From Ulvibacter algarum (GTDB lineage: Bacteria; Bacteroidota; Bacteroidia; Flavobacteriales; Flavobacteriaceae), in assembly GCA_947488905.1 (NCBI GenBank), contig CANLBJ010000003.1, positions 362,887 to 426,886 of the forward strand: a stretch of DNA of 64,000 nucleotides, given 5' to 3'. Position numbers and translations under genes: made by a program. A model generated the notes under the pieces. The model was not told the DNA's origin. It was given only the letters and a program-made list of their open reading frames with translations, and did no database searches. The number at the start of each line of letters is the position of its first letter. The first letter of the stretch is position 1. Of the stretch, positions 24,209 to 34,501 are shown in pieces.

Positions 24209-26242
24209 ATGACATCACTATACAATAATAAACTATACCATCGTGACCTCTCTTGGCTTCGTTTTAACCACAGAGTACTACAAGAGGCTGAAGATGAACG
24301 CAATTTACTGTATGAACGCATTAAATTTTTAGCCATTTTTTCTTCAAATCTTGATGAATTTTTTAAAGTAAGAGTAAGTGATATTAGACAAATTAAAGAG
24401 ATTGAAAAACCTTTACGTAAACGTCTTATATCTAAACCCAACAAGGTTTTAAGAGAATTAAAAATACAAGTAGACAAACAACAGCAACAATTTGGAACTA
24501 TTTTTTATGAAAAAATCATTCCTGAACTTAAGAAAGAGGGAATTCACCTTATTAATCACACACAGTTTACAACTACTCAAAAAATAGTTGCAAAAAACTA
24601 TTTTATAGAAAGCTTAAAAGACAAGGTTTCTGTAAATCATTATTCTCAAAATGATAAAGACAGTGCTTTTGTAAAAAATGAAGCACTCTATCTTACATCA
24701 TTACTAAGCGATGCTATTTTAGAAATAGTAGAAATCCCTGCTGACGAACCTCGATTTTTCATATTTCCGAAGCAAAACGGAAAGCATTACATCACTTTTA
24801 TTGATGATGTTTTAAAGTATAATTTAAAGCAAACACCTAAGGGTGAGATCAATAAAACCTACCATTCTATAAAAATATCAAGAGATGCAGAACTGTATAT
24901 TGAAGATGAATTTTCTGGCAATCTTAAAGACAAAATAAAAGACGCTTTACATAAAAGAGAAACTGGTCAAGCTACACGAGTATTAATAGATAGTACAATG
25001 ACTAAAAATCACATAGAGCTACTAAACAAAGTACTTGATGTGACTAAAACAGATATTATAAAAGGAGGCAGCTACCATAATTTTAAAGACTTTTTTGGTT
25101 TCCCAAATCCTACAGAAACTCAACTAAGCAATGAAGAGTTAACACCTTTACCTCATCCTGTTTTGCAGAATTATGACTCTATGTTTGATGCTATTGACGC
25201 AAAAGACCAATTGATACATTACCCTTATCAATCTTTTGAGCCAGTAATACGCTTATTAGAAGAAGCAGCTACAGACGCACATGTTACAAAAATACGCATC
25301 ACCATTTATAGAGCAGCTACAGAATCTCGCTTAAATGATGCAATTGCACTTGCAGCAAAAAACGGAAAAAAAGTAGTTGTCTTTATAGAAGTAAAAGCAC
25401 GATTTGACGAAGCAAACAATATCAAATGGGGTAAGATTTTTGAAGAAAATGGCGCGCAAGTCATTTACAGCTACCCAGACATAAAAGTACATAGCAAAAT
25501 ATTAAACATCACAAGAGTAGTTAACAATGAGACTACTAGATATGCCTACATAGCAACCGGAAACTTTAATGAGAAGACCGCCTCATTATACACAGATTTT
25601 GGACTAATGACGGCAAACAGAAAAATAACCAAAGAAGTTAAGAAGATATTTCTTGTGCTTAACCGTGTGATTATTGTACCTAAAACAAAACAGTTAATTG
25701 TCTCTCCATTTACCTCAAGAACTCGTTTTACAGAGCTTGTAAATAATGAGATAGCATTTGCCGAAAAAAGAAAACCAGCAGAGATTATATTAAAAATGAA
25801 TAGCTTGCAAGACAAGCAAATGATAAAACTATTATATCGCGCTAGTAAAGCAGGTGTAAAAATAAGATTACTCATTAGAGGAATGTGCTCACTTGTACCC
25901 GGTATTAAAGGACAAAGCGAAAACATCACCATCACATCTGTAATAGACCGTTTTTTAGAACACGGCCGTGTGTATATTTTTAAGGCTGGAGGTGAAGACA
26001 AAGTTTTTATTGGCTCTGCAGACTGGATGACCCGCAATTTAAGCCATCGCATAGAAGTGATCACCCCTATCTTTGATGAAGATCACAAAAAGACATTAAT
26101 GGATCTTGTTCATATTCAACTTAGAGACAATGTAAAGGCGCGCATTATTGACAAAAATCAAACCAATGCATATGTTGAAAACAATGACCCAAAAGTACAA
26201 TCACAATTAGCTACCTACGAGTATTTTAAATCTAAGCAATAA
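24209..26242 (+). CDS. ppk1: Polyphosphate kinase 1
   Basis: A 677-residue PPK1 of normal length. The N-terminal domain begins YHRDLSWLRFNHRVLQEA, the family signature, with FLAIFSSNLDEFFKVRV after it. The phosphorylated His lies in KVHSKILNITR, and the second phospholipase-D-like half has TGNFNEKTASLYTDFGL and IGSADWMTRNLSHRIEV. It reversibly transfers the gamma phosphate of ATP to polyphosphate. The gene overlaps the convergent App1-type gene by 11 bases. Confidence 0.95.
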   Translation: MTSLYNNKLYHRDLSWLRFNHRVLQEAEDERNLLYERIKFLAIFSSNLDEFFKVRVSDIRQIKEIEKPLRKRLISKPNKVLRELKIQVDKQQQQFGTIFYEKIIPELKKEGIHLINHTQFTTTQKIVAKNYFIESLKDKVSVNHYSQNDKDSAFVKNEALYLTSLLSDAILEIVEIPADEPRFFIFPKQNGKHYITFIDDVLKYNLKQTPKGEINKTYHSIKISRDAELYIEDEFSGNLKDKIKDALHKRETGQATRVLIDSTMTKNHIELLNKVLDVTKTDIIKGGSYHNFKDFFGFPNPTETQLSNEELTPLPHPVLQNYDSMFDAIDAKDQLIHYPYQSFEPVIRLLEEAATDAHVTKIRITIYRAATESRLNDAIALAAKNGKKVVVFIEVKARFDEANNIKWGKIFEENGAQVIYSYPDIKVHSKILNITRVVNNETTRYAYIATGNFNEKTASLYTDFGLMTANRKITKEVKKIFLVLNRVIIVPKTKQLIVSPFTSRTRFTELVNNEIAFAEKRKPAEIILKMNSLQDKQMIKLLYRASKAGVKIRLLIRGMCSLVPGIKGQSENITITSVIDRFLEHGRVYIFKAGGEDKVFIGSADWMTRNLSHRIEVITPIFDEDHKKTLMDLVHIQLRDNVKARIIDKNQTNAYVENNDPKVQSQLATYEYFKSKQ

Positions 26243-27236
26243 AACCATTTTGTCTAGCATGTATTTCTGCCTCTTTACTTGTTTTAACTAGTAAAGTGGG
26301 TGTGTTTTTATAAGTATTAAACAAACCCTTAATGCGAAGCATCTTCTTTTTATGCTTTATACTTCTTAAATAAATAGCCTCTATTCGTCTAGGGAATGTT
26401 TCTGCAATTTCTATATAAATATCTGCATCATGCTCGCTACTGTCACCTATTAATATAAAAGACATTTCTGGATACATATTTAATAGATTGATAATCTCTT
26501 TTTGTTTTTGAGGCATAGCACTACCCTCTTTTCTTCGGAAGGGGTTCGGTAAATTTCTAAGTAAAATTGGGCCTTTAGGAAAGTTATTCATTTTTAGAAA
26601 GTAGTCTAAGTAGCGATATAAATTCCAGGGGCTATGACTCACATAAAAAATTGGATTAGCTTCGTTACCAGTCACACCTCTGTGCAATTTATGGTAAAAA
26701 GCCGCAGCACCTTCTAGCGGTATTCTTTTTGCAGCCCGCTTAAAAAAAGTATTTGCCAATAGTCGCCACTTAAACAGCGAAGCAACTCCTGTATGCAAAA
26801 TAGTATCATCAATGTCACTTATCACCCCAAAAGACGCATTTGTAGAAGGAATCAACATCTCACCCATAAAGCGATTCTCTTGTTGAATATGGCGACCATC
26901 AATAGCACTTTTATAAGACATCTCATAAGACAACCAACCCTCGCTATTTGTAAGGTTTTGTAGATTTTCTATTGCTTCGGAAACTTTAAAGTATCCTTTA
27001 TTGTCGGTTTTTGTTTCAAGAACACGCCCATCTTTGAGGCGAATAGTAATCTCGGTATTCTTAATCTTATCTGTCTTAAAACGTTTCCAGTTATTGATTA
27101 AGAGTTTAAAAAAACCTTTTCCATCTAGATTTATGCTTTCATCTTCTATTGCTCGCCCTCTTAGATACAATTTATTGTCTCTCCCATAACTCTGGAAAGT
27201 GATAATTTGAAGAGGGTCTTTAGAAAATAGAGACAT
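26232..27236 (-). CDS. App1-type phosphatase (DUF2183)
   Basis: A 334-residue protein. The catalytic HAD-like motif DxDxT appears in FGVISDIDDTILHTG near 140, with YVSHSPWNLYRYLDYF and LIGDSSEHDADIYIEIA as motifs II-III. The N-terminal ~120 residues (YLRGRAIED, IRLKDGRV) form a beta-rich domain typical of the family. Yeast App1 is a phosphatidate phosphatase; bacterial members are poorly studied. The convergent overlap with ppk1 is conserved-looking but no direct link is known. Confidence 0.85.
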   Translation of the reverse strand: MSLFSKDPLQIITFQSYGRDNKLYLRGRAIEDESINLDGKGFFKLLINNWKRFKTDKIKNTEITIRLKDGRVLETKTDNKGYFKVSEAIENLQNLTNSEGWLSYEMSYKSAIDGRHIQQENRFMGEMLIPSTNASFGVISDIDDTILHTGVASLFKWRLLANTFFKRAAKRIPLEGAAAFYHKLHRGVTGNEANPIFYVSHSPWNLYRYLDYFLKMNNFPKGPILLRNLPNPFRRKEGSAMPQKQKEIINLLNMYPEMSFILIGDSSEHDADIYIEIAETFPRRIEAIYLRSIKHKKKMLRIKGLFNTYKNTPTLLVKTSKEAEIHARQNGFIA

Positions 27237-27273
27237 AGATCTTTTTATAGTTTTTAAAAATAACCGTATAAAA

Positions 27274-27304
27274 TTAAAGTCCCGCTATAATTAGCAGGAC
27301 TTTA
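27274..27304 (-). terminator. Terminator of the membrane pyrophosphatase gene
   Basis: TAAAGTCCCGC and GCAGGACTTTA pair with one mismatch around an eight-base loop, and the minus strand runs into an A/T-rich T-bearing stretch. It may also serve the opposite strand. Confidence 0.7.
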
Positions 27305-27333
27305 AGAAATATATTTCTGAGAAGTATTACACC

Positions 27334-29775
27334 TTAATTCTGTTTGGTAACCTTAGCTTTTTCAAAAGCCAATAGCTGCTCTTCAACCTCAGCTTCTGTA
27401 CCTTTAAAAAGTCTAGTAGCCTTAGATGTTACACCATTAATAGTAGTTTCTGTAACTACGGTTGCAGAAGATGCAATACCATCTTTATTAATATCAACAC
27501 TTACAATCTTTGTTACTTCATTAGCAACTATTGTTTTGTTTCCGTCAGCATCAATCATCATCATTTCTTGACTATCTTGATTCACTCCTATTTCCGAAGC
27601 ATCTGCATGACCACCTAGTATAGGCGCAATTACCAACCCAATAAGACAAGTAAGCTTAATTAGTATGTTCATAGAAGGCCCAGAAGTATCTTTAAATGGA
27701 TCTCCTACTGTATCTCCAGTTACTGCCGCCTTGTGCGCATCTGACCCTTTATACGTCATCTCTCCATCAATCTCTACTCCTGCCTCAAAAGATTTTTTAG
27801 CGTTGTCCCAAGCACCACCTGCGTTGTTCTGGAAGATTGCCCATAACACACCACTTACAGTAACACCAGCCATATAACCACCTAACATTTCTGCGATGGC
27901 TAGGTTGTCCATACCAAATATCATTGGTACAAATGCAATCACTAATGGGAAACCAATAGTTAATAAACCTGGTAACATCATTTCTCTTAAAGAAGCTTCT
28001 GTTGAGATCGCCACACACTTATCATATTCTGGTTTTCCTGTTCCTTCCATAATTCCTGGAATGTCTCTAAACTGACGACGCACTTCTTGTACCATTTCCA
28101 TCGCTGCTTTTCCTACCGCATTCATTGCAAGTGCAGAGAATACTACGGGTACCATACCACCTACAAATAGCATTGCCAATACTGGCGCTTTAAAGATGTT
28201 AATACCATCAATACCCGTAAACGTTACATAGGCAGCAAACAATGCTAAAGACGTTAATGCTGCAGAAGCAATTGCAAATCCTTTACCTGTTGCCGCTGTT
28301 GTGTTACCTACTGCGTCAAGAATATCTGTTCTTTCACGCACTATTGGGTCTTGTTCGCTCATTTCTGCAATACCACCCGCATTATCTGCGATAGGTCCAA
28401 AAGCATCAATAGCTAATTGCATAGCCGTTGTTGCCATCATTGCTGAGGCAGCAAGTGCTACACCATAAAATCCTGCAAATGCATAAGATGCCCAGATGGC
28501 ACCAGCAAATAATAATACAGATGGGAATGTAGAAATCATACCTGTCGCAAGACCTGCTATGATGTTTGTTCCTGCACCTGTAGATGATTGTTGTACAATT
28601 TTAAGGGTAGGTTTTTTACCTAATCCCGTATAATATTCTGTTACTGCAGATATAACTGCTCCTACTACTAGTCCAACTAGGGTTGCATAAAACACACGCA
28701 TAGATGAGATTTGCACTTTTCCTTCTCCGAAAAACTCCATAGTCATTGTTTCTGGTAACATCCACTTACATAAACCAAAACAAGCTAAAGCTACCATAAC
28801 GATAGCTGCAATATTTCCTTTGTTTAAAGCTGCCATTACCTGAGATTCTTTAGCATCGTTACTACTAATACGCACTAACATTGTACCTATTAAAGAAATA
28901 ATAATACCTACACCCGCTATTGACATTGGTAGTAAGATTGGTCCAATCCCTCCAAAGGCATCAGCAATGTTACCGCCCATATCTTTAATCACATAGTTAC
29001 CTAATACCATTGCCGCAAGCACTGTTGCTACATAAGAACCAAATAAATCTGCCCCCATACCCGCTACATCACCTACATTATCACCTACATTATCTGCAAT
29101 AGTTGCTGGGTTACGAGGATCATCTTCTGGGATACCTGCTTCTACCTTACCTACTAAATCTGCTCCTACATCTGCTGCCTTTGTGTAAATACCACCACCT
29201 ACTCTAGCAAATAGTGCGATAGACTCTGCACCTAGAGAGAAACCAGCAAGGGTTTCAAGAACGATGGTCATATCCATAGTGTTTGTCCAAACACCACCCA
29301 TAAAATAATGGAAGAAGAAAATAAAGAATGCTGTTAATCCTAAAACAGCAAGACCAGCAACACCTAGCCCCATAACAGTACCACCGCCAAAAGAGACACT
29401 TAAGGCTTTAGGCAAACTTGTACGGGCTGCTTGCGTAGTACGCACGTTTGTTTTTGTCGCTATCTTCATCCCTATGTTTCCTGCAAAGGCAGAAAAAATA
29501 GCTCCAAAAATAAAAGCTACCACAATTAACCAGTGAGTAGTTGGCACTACAAAAGAAACTATGGCAAGTAACACACTTACAATTATCACAAAAATGGTAA
29601 GTAGTTTATACTCTGCTTTTAAGAAAGCTAATGCCCCCTCATAAATGTGATCTGAAATTTCTTTCATTTTACCGTCACCGGCATCTTGCTTCATAACCCA
29701 AGATTTCTTGACAAGCATATAAACTAAACCTACTAATGCCAAGACTATTGGCACATAAATCATAAATGACTCCAT
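27334..29775 (-). CDS. hppA: Membrane-bound ion-pumping pyrophosphatase
   Basis: An 813-residue protein with about 16 membrane segments. The PPi-binding motifs [13 protein letters not shown] and [19 protein letters not shown] are intact, as is the later [16 protein letters not shown]. The stretch [10 protein letters not shown] has Ala where K+-independent enzymes carry Lys, so this enzyme is predicted to need K+. Whether it pumps H+ or Na+ cannot be settled here. A C-terminal extension of about 80 residues (from [14 protein letters not shown]) looks soluble. It couples PPi hydrolysis to ion export; the soluble pyrophosphatase gene lies just upstream. Confidence 0.95.
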   Translation of the reverse strand: MESFMIYVPIVLALVGLVYMLVKKSWVMKQDAGDGKMKEISDHIYEGALAFLKAEYKLLTIFVIIVSVLLAIVSFVVPTTHWLIVVAFIFGAIFSAFAGNIGMKIATKTNVRTTQAARTSLPKALSVSFGGGTVMGLGVAGLAVLGLTAFFIFFFHYFMGGVWTNTMDMTIVLETLAGFSLGAESIALFARVGGGIYTKAADVGADLVGKVEAGIPEDDPRNPATIADNVGDNVGDVAGMGADLFGSYVATVLAAMVLGNYVIKDMGGNIADAFGGIGPILLPMSIAGVGIIISLIGTMLVRISSNDAKESQVMAALNKGNIAAIVMVALACFGLCKWMLPETMTMEFFGEGKVQISSMRVFYATLVGLVVGAVISAVTEYYTGLGKKPTLKIVQQSSTGAGTNIIAGLATGMISTFPSVLLFAGAIWASYAFAGFYGVALAASAMMATTAMQLAIDAFGPIADNAGGIAEMSEQDPIVRERTDILDAVGNTTAATGKGFAIASAALTSLALFAAYVTFTGIDGINIFKAPVLAMLFVGGMVPVVFSALAMNAVGKAAMEMVQEVRRQFRDIPGIMEGTGKPEYDKCVAISTEASLREMMLPGLLTIGFPLVIAFVPMIFGMDNLAIAEMLGGYMAGVTVSGVLWAIFQNNAGGAWDNAKKSFEAGVEIDGEMTYKGSDAHKAAVTGDTVGDPFKDTSGPSMNILIKLTCLIGLVIAPILGGHADASEIGVNQDSQEMMMIDADGNKTIVANEVTKIVSVDINKDGIASSATVVTETTINGVTSKATRLFKGTEAEVEEQLLAFEKAKVTKQN

Positions 29776-29833
29776 ATATTATTGATATTGGTTAATAATG
29801 TCGCCAAATGTATGAAAATAAGAACAAAAACAA

Positions 29834-29862
29834 AACCCTGTTGAAAATGCTTCAACAGGGTT
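29834..29862 (-). terminator. Terminator of the inorganic pyrophosphatase gene
   Basis: AACCCTGTTGAA (29834-29845) and TTCAACAGGGTT (29851-29862) are perfect 12-base arms, followed by a T-rich run on the minus strand. Confidence 0.88.
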
Positions 29863-29886
29863 ATTAAATAAATGCGATATCTCTAA

Positions 29887-30414
29887 TTAGATAGTAAAAT
29901 CTCCTTTAGCTTTATGGTCGCTATTGTTATAACGATCTATACAAGATTGCCATATTTCGTATGCTTCTTTTGCATCTCCCCAACCACCTACATCTACTTT
30001 CTTCTTTTCAAGATCTTTATACACTTGAAAAAAGTGAGTAATCTCTTTTATTCTATGTGGGTTTAAGTCTGAAATATCATTACAAGAATTCCAGATAGGA
30101 TCTGTAACAGGTACACATATAATTTTTTCGTCTTGTCCTTTTTCATCTGCCATATGAAAAACACCTATTGGCTTTACTTCCATTACACACATTGGGAAAG
30201 TAGGCTCTGTACCCATAACTAAAACATCTAACGGGTCACCATCAAGTGCTAAAGTTTTTGGTATAAAACCATAATCTCCTGGATACATCATTGAAGAAAA
30301 CAACATACGATCAAAACGTATTTTGTGTAAATCAAAGTCATATTCATATTTGTTACGACTTCCTTTTGGAATTTCGATAAGTACATCGAAGGTTTTTTTA
30401 GCTATTGCGCTCAT
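29887..30414 (-). CDS. ppa: Inorganic pyrophosphatase, family I
   Basis: A 175-residue enzyme of normal bacterial length. The metal-binding signature is visible as DGDPLDVLV, with YPGDYGFIPKTLA before it and KDLEKKKVDVGGWGDAKEA after. It hydrolyses PPi in the cytoplasm and pulls biosynthetic reactions forward. It is upstream of the membrane pyrophosphatase but separated from it by a strong terminator, so the two are separate units. A perfect -7 box is found upstream (30437-30444). Confidence 0.95.
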   Translation of the reverse strand: MSAIAKKTFDVLIEIPKGSRNKYEYDFDLHKIRFDRMLFSSMMYPGDYGFIPKTLALDGDPLDVLVMGTEPTFPMCVMEVKPIGVFHMADEKGQDEKIICVPVTDPIWNSCNDISDLNPHRIKEITHFFQVYKDLEKKKVDVGGWGDAKEAYEIWQSCIDRYNNSDHKAKGDFTI

Positions 30415-30436
30415 AAATCATCTTATTTTCGGGGTG

Positions 30437-30444
30437 CAAAAATA
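30437..30444 (-). promoter_or_regulatory. -7 box of the ppa gene
   Basis: TATTTTTG on the minus strand, a full match to TAnnTTTG, 22 bases before the start codon. No clear -33 box is seen. Confidence 0.5.
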
Positions 30445-30496
30445 CTACATTTTAACAGTTTAAATGGTATTTTAACAAAGATTAAATATTGTAACT

Positions 30497-30506
30497 ATTT
30501 CCGAAG
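30497..30506 (+). repeat. Intergenic copy of the iterated decamer
   Basis: ATTTCCGAAG in the 106-bp gap between ppa and the DUF5686 gene. Part of an 18-copy family in the window. Confidence 0.5.
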
Positions 30507-30520
30507 TAAAAAAAACATAC

Positions 30521-33016
30521 TTAGAATGAGAAGCTAAAAGCTCCTGTTATTCCAAATTTTCGGGCATCTGGGTTTTCTACTTTATCTAGATAATTTCCGC
30601 GGAAATTAAAATCTATTCTAAAAACCTTAAATATGTTACCTACTCCTACTGAGTATTCATAATAAATATCTTCTGGTGCGCGTAATGTCTGAACACTTGG
30701 CGCATTTACATCTATACTACCTTGACTTATCTGACCGTAAACAGCTCTAAATGCTACAATCTCTCTAAGGTTTAGTTTTCTTAATGCAGGAATACGTGAA
30801 AAAATACGCCCACCAAAATTGTGTTGTAAATGCAGTGTAGCATACTCATCACTCACAAACTCATAAAAGTCTAATTGTGAGAAGGTATTATAAATAGTAA
30901 ATAATGTCTGGTTACCAGGAATAGGACTTAACAACCCTAATGGTACAGGATCAAAGGTTTTACCAACCTCAATTGTTGAAAACAATCTCCCTATCCCTCC
31001 TATATTCCAAGGTTGTGTGTATAATGCCTGTAATTTATTATACTCAAAATCGCCATCCATAAAACCTTTAAAACCTCTAGAATAGCCTAAGAAAAATGTA
31101 GGAAATGCATAGTCATTAACCAATGTTTGCTCAACGCCATAGCCTGAAACTTTACGTCCTGGTGTATACTTAAAAGAAAGATTTAATTCTGGTTGCTTAA
31201 TTACGTCTTGTACATCTCCATTTTCATCTAGATAATCAAGAGAAAAAGTATTTGTTGCAGACTCAAGTGTTCTGTAAGTTCCGTTTACTCTCACCTCAAA
31301 ATTCTTAGAAGGCTCTAAAGACGCTCCTATAGACGTTAGATTAATACGAGTTAACTTATCATTAGCTCCTACAGAAACTAAAGAAGAGGAGGCTAGATTT
31401 CTCCCTAATACATCATTACTAACCGTTAAACTTGCCCCTGTTTGTTCTGTATCTTTTCTATTACCTGCATATAAAATAAACCTACTCGCTCTATCTAGCA
31501 ACACTTTACCAGAAATCCCGTATTTAAAACGCTCGTCTTTAAAGCCGTAAGCTCCAAAAACCTCTAAACGCCAAGGATCGTTCTGTCCAAAATAAGTACG
31601 ACCTCCTAAACGAAGACGTAGTCCTTCTGCTTCATTGTAGCCAAAAATAGAAAAGATAGGCCCCACATCAATATTCAATGGTTCTACAAGATAATATTGA
31701 GACACTAATGTCGCCCCCACATCATACAGCATTTTAAATTTTGGTACTGTCTTAAGCGTATCAAGCATTTGATATACCCCTTTTTCATCCTTACTTAGTT
31801 TTTCTAATCTGCGTTCTTCCCAAAAATCATCATCTCTATTATAAACCTCAAATTCATAAGGGTCTATCTGTTTCTTATAAAAAGATTTTTCTTTCGGAAT
31901 ATCAAACTTGTAATTATCATATAAGGTGGTTCTTTTTCCGTAAACACCTTGGGCACTTTCTTTTTTACGAAGACTAAAATCACTTAAAAAATAATCTCTA
32001 GTAATTAAGAAAATAGAATCATTTAATACATCAAACTCTTGCTCTATATACACCTCACGCACCCAGTTAAGGTTGGCACTTTTAGAAGCCTGCATATTAA
32101 TTTCTTTAATAGCCCACGTAGAATCGTTTACCCAAAAATCACCTTTAAAAGTAAGTTCGTTTTTACGACGAGGATAATACACAATATTATAGCACCATTT
32201 ATCTTTTCTGTAAGCACTGTCTTGTAAAACATAATTATAGACATCAACTCCAGTTTTTGATAAAGGGCTTGTAAAAGCTTTATCAAAGAATTTTAAATAG
32301 TTATCATACACATCATAGTCACTGTAAAGATCTTTTACTAGCGCTATTAATGTTTGATTATTACTAAAACCAGAGTTTTTATTTCCTTCAAGTATTTCTT
32401 TTTCTTCTTTAATTAAGTTATCTCCATACACTTTTGAAGATGCCTCATTTACAAAAATAGGCAAGTAACTATTACCCGTAATTCTAGAAGTATCTATTTG
32501 CTCAAAGATGAACTCCATCCCCTTAAAAACCTTACTCTTTATTAGCGAACTATCAATGGTATTAAGGTCAAACTCAAGTTTCTCATACTTATCATAAGTA
32601 TACTGCTCAAACTTTTTCACACCATTTGCACGGCGATTTTCCCATATTTTCTTTAAAATATCTATGGCAGGATTGTTCTTCTTATCTGTTTTACCAGAAT
32701 AGATTTGCACAGTCCCTAAAGAAGCCATCTCTTCTACAAGAATAATCTCAAGTTTATAGGTAGTTTTTTCTGAAATATTAATCTCTTTGGTTTCATAACC
32801 TAGAAAAGAAATAATAACGGTATCATAGTTAGACTCACTTTCTATATAAAACCTTCCCTCTTCATTAGTAATAGTACCTTCATTACTATCTTTAAAAACC
32901 ACATTAGCAAAAGGCACAGAAAGCCCTGTCTCATCTAGCACTACTCCACTCACTTTGGTTTGAGAAAATGCAAGAGAGGTAACCAACAATAAAATTATAA
33001 GAAAAATATTTTTCAT
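30521..33016 (-). CDS. DUF5686 / CarboxypepD_reg outer membrane protein
   Basis: An 831-residue protein if started at MKNIFLIILLLVTSLAFSQ, which gives a proper signal peptide; an upstream ATG (33055) adds 13 residues in front of it and is less likely. A CarboxypepD_reg-like domain (about 20-100, KVSGVVLDETGLSVPFANVVF) precedes a large region typical of DUF5686, with many beta strands and the ending ITGAFSFSF, a barrel-type terminus. The role is unknown; family members are outer membrane proteins, often near TonB systems. No neighbour gives a clue. Confidence 0.82.
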   Translation of the reverse strand: MKNIFLIILLLVTSLAFSQTKVSGVVLDETGLSVPFANVVFKDSNEGTITNEEGRFYIESESNYDTVIISFLGYETKEINISEKTTYKLEIILVEEMASLGTVQIYSGKTDKKNNPAIDILKKIWENRRANGVKKFEQYTYDKYEKLEFDLNTIDSSLIKSKVFKGMEFIFEQIDTSRITGNSYLPIFVNEASSKVYGDNLIKEEKEILEGNKNSGFSNNQTLIALVKDLYSDYDVYDNYLKFFDKAFTSPLSKTGVDVYNYVLQDSAYRKDKWCYNIVYYPRRKNELTFKGDFWVNDSTWAIKEINMQASKSANLNWVREVYIEQEFDVLNDSIFLITRDYFLSDFSLRKKESAQGVYGKRTTLYDNYKFDIPKEKSFYKKQIDPYEFEVYNRDDDFWEERRLEKLSKDEKGVYQMLDTLKTVPKFKMLYDVGATLVSQYYLVEPLNIDVGPIFSIFGYNEAEGLRLRLGGRTYFGQNDPWRLEVFGAYGFKDERFKYGISGKVLLDRASRFILYAGNRKDTEQTGASLTVSNDVLGRNLASSSLVSVGANDKLTRINLTSIGASLEPSKNFEVRVNGTYRTLESATNTFSLDYLDENGDVQDVIKQPELNLSFKYTPGRKVSGYGVEQTLVNDYAFPTFFLGYSRGFKGFMDGDFEYNKLQALYTQPWNIGGIGRLFSTIEVGKTFDPVPLGLLSPIPGNQTLFTIYNTFSQLDFYEFVSDEYATLHLQHNFGGRIFSRIPALRKLNLREIVAFRAVYGQISQGSIDVNAPSVQTLRAPEDIYYEYSVGVGNIFKVFRIDFNFRGNYLDKVENPDARKFGITGAFSFSF

Positions 33017-33126
33017 AAATAGTTTTTGAAACACACCAGATATAGGTCGTAACATAAGACTGCAAATTACGCTATAATTAAGAGGCTATACAACTCAAAA
33101 TAAACTTTAAGTTTTCATCTAAATAA

Positions 33127-33159
33127 AAATGGCTCAAGTTTTAAACACTTGAGCCATTT
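33127..33159 (-). terminator. Terminator of pdhB
   Basis: AAATGGCTCAAGT (33127-33139) and ACTTGAGCCATTT (33147-33159) are perfect 13-base arms with a seven-base loop, followed by T-rich sequence on the minus strand, 20 bases past the pdhB stop. Confidence 0.88.
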
Positions 33160-33178
33160 AGTTTTATAATTATAAAAT

Positions 33179-34159
33179 CTAACTCTTATACATTACTTTC
33201 TTAACAGCTTTTATAACATCATTACTGTTAGGTAACCATTCTGCCAATAATTCTGGAGAATATGGTGCTGGAGTATCTGCTGTGTTTATTTTTTGAACAG
33301 GGGCATCTAAGTAATCAAAAGCTTCATTCTGCACTAAATAAGTGATCTCTGTAGCTACATTACCAAAAGGCCATGCCTCTTCAAGAACTACTAATCTATT
33401 AGTTTTCTTAACAGAAGTTATAATAGCGTCACGGTCCATAGGACGCACTGTTCTAAGATCAATAATCTCGCACTCTATCCCTTCTTTAGCTAGCTCATCT
33501 GCTGCTTTATAGGCTTCTTTAATAATTTTACCAAAAGAAACAATAGTAACATCTGTACCTTGTCTTTTAATCTCTGCAACACCTAGTGGCGTTAAATACT
33601 CTCCTTCTGGCACTTCACCTTTATCACCATACATTTGTTCACTCTCCATAAATATTACTGGATCGTTATCTCTAATGGCGCTCTTTAATAATCCTTTTGC
33701 ATCTGCAGGATTACTAGGCACTACTACTTTTAATCCTGGAGTGTTTGCAAACCAGTTTTCAAAAGCCTGTGAGTGTGTTGCTGCAAGTTGTCCAGCAGAA
33801 GCCGTTGGGCCTCTAAAAACGATAGGGCAATTAAACTGCCCACCACTCATTTGTCTAATCTTAGCTGCATTATTTATAATCTGATCAATACCAACCAAAG
33901 AAAAGTTGAATGTCATATATTCTACAATAGGACGATTCCCGTTCATAGCAGAACCAATAGCAATCCCAGCAAAACCAAGCTCTGCAATAGGTGTATCAAT
34001 CACACGCTTTGCACCAAACTCGTCTAACATTCCTTTACTAGCTTTATAAGCTCCATTATATTCTGCAACTTCTTCACCCATTAGGTAAATCGTATCATCT
34101 TTACGCATCTCTTCGCTCATCGCTTCACAGATGGCCTCTCTAAATTGTAGTGTTTTCAT
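33179..34159 (-). CDS. pdhB: Pyruvate dehydrogenase E1 component, beta subunit
   Basis: A 326-residue protein of usual E1-beta length. It shows EYNGAYKASKGMLDEFGAKRVIDTPI and GLAGIAIG-type segments (ELGFAGIAIGSAMNGNRPIVEYMTF), with the TPP-side glutamate in the early VAEYNGA part, and the C-terminal transketolase half (IIDLRTVRPMDRDAI, RLVVLEEAWPFGNVATEI). With E1-alpha it decarboxylates pyruvate for transfer to the lipoyl E2. The alpha subunit is not adjacent here, so this gene stands alone, as in several Flavobacteriia. Confidence 0.92.
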   Translation of the reverse strand: MKTLQFREAICEAMSEEMRKDDTIYLMGEEVAEYNGAYKASKGMLDEFGAKRVIDTPIAELGFAGIAIGSAMNGNRPIVEYMTFNFSLVGIDQIINNAAKIRQMSGGQFNCPIVFRGPTASAGQLAATHSQAFENWFANTPGLKVVVPSNPADAKGLLKSAIRDNDPVIFMESEQMYGDKGEVPEGEYLTPLGVAEIKRQGTDVTIVSFGKIIKEAYKAADELAKEGIECEIIDLRTVRPMDRDAIITSVKKTNRLVVLEEAWPFGNVATEITYLVQNEAFDYLDAPVQKINTADTPAPYSPELLAEWLPNSNDVIKAVKKVMYKS

Positions 34160-34230
34160 AACTCAGTGTCGCAAAAAATGCGATTATTTTTAAATTAGTC
34201 TACCTTAATAGACATCAAACTAAATCTTTA

Positions 34231-34240
34231 CTTCGGAAAT
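34231..34240 (-). repeat. Intergenic copy of the iterated decamer
   Basis: CTTCGGAAAT (reverse of ATTTCCGAAG), flanked by TTTA and ATTAAAA, in the pdhB-etfB gap. Confidence 0.5.
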
Positions 34241-34364
34241 ATTAAAACATCACTAATAGTGACAATATTTAAATATTTCAGAATAACAAAAATAATAGTA
34301 TTTTCTAATTAAGACCATTTTGTTTAGTAAAAATAGGTTCTAAGTTTATTTTCCTTCAAAAAAT

Positions 34365-34407
34365 ACTATGCACGCATAGTAAATTACACATTTATTCATT
34401 ATCTTCG
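34365..34407 (+). promoter_or_regulatory. etfBA promoter with an upstream palindrome
   Basis: The palindrome ACTATGCACGCATAGT (34365-34380; six-base arms, CACG spacer) lies at the expected -33 position relative to a TATCTTCG -7 box (34400-34407). This looks like an operator for a dimeric regulator of the electron-transfer flavoprotein genes. About 94 bases of leader follow. Confidence 0.5.
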
Positions 34408-34501
34408 CATACCGTATTTTAAACTAAAAATAAGACCAGGTTTCAAACCTATACTATTTCAGAAATACGCTTAATTAAATACTTAATTTAAAGAACGATA
34501 T

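Larger units (their letters stand above)
34160..34501. other. Intergenic region between pdhB and etfB (342 bp)
   Basis: No gene is seen. The region holds a short hairpin near the pdhB start (TCGCA/TGCGA around A5, about 34173-34187), a copy of the iterated decamer (34231-34240), the palindrome at 34365-34380 and the -7 box at 34400-34407. It is the divergent promoter region of pdhB and etfBA. Confidence 0.6.

Noticed and set aside
25546..26064. 172-codon minus-strand open frame inside ppk1
   Set aside because: It lies wholly inside a well-conserved gene, in the antisense direction, and has no promoter or family motif.
33017..33055. Upstream start for the DUF5686 gene (13 more residues)
   Set aside because: It would place a polar stretch before the signal peptide; the internal ATG at 33016 gives a normal signal.
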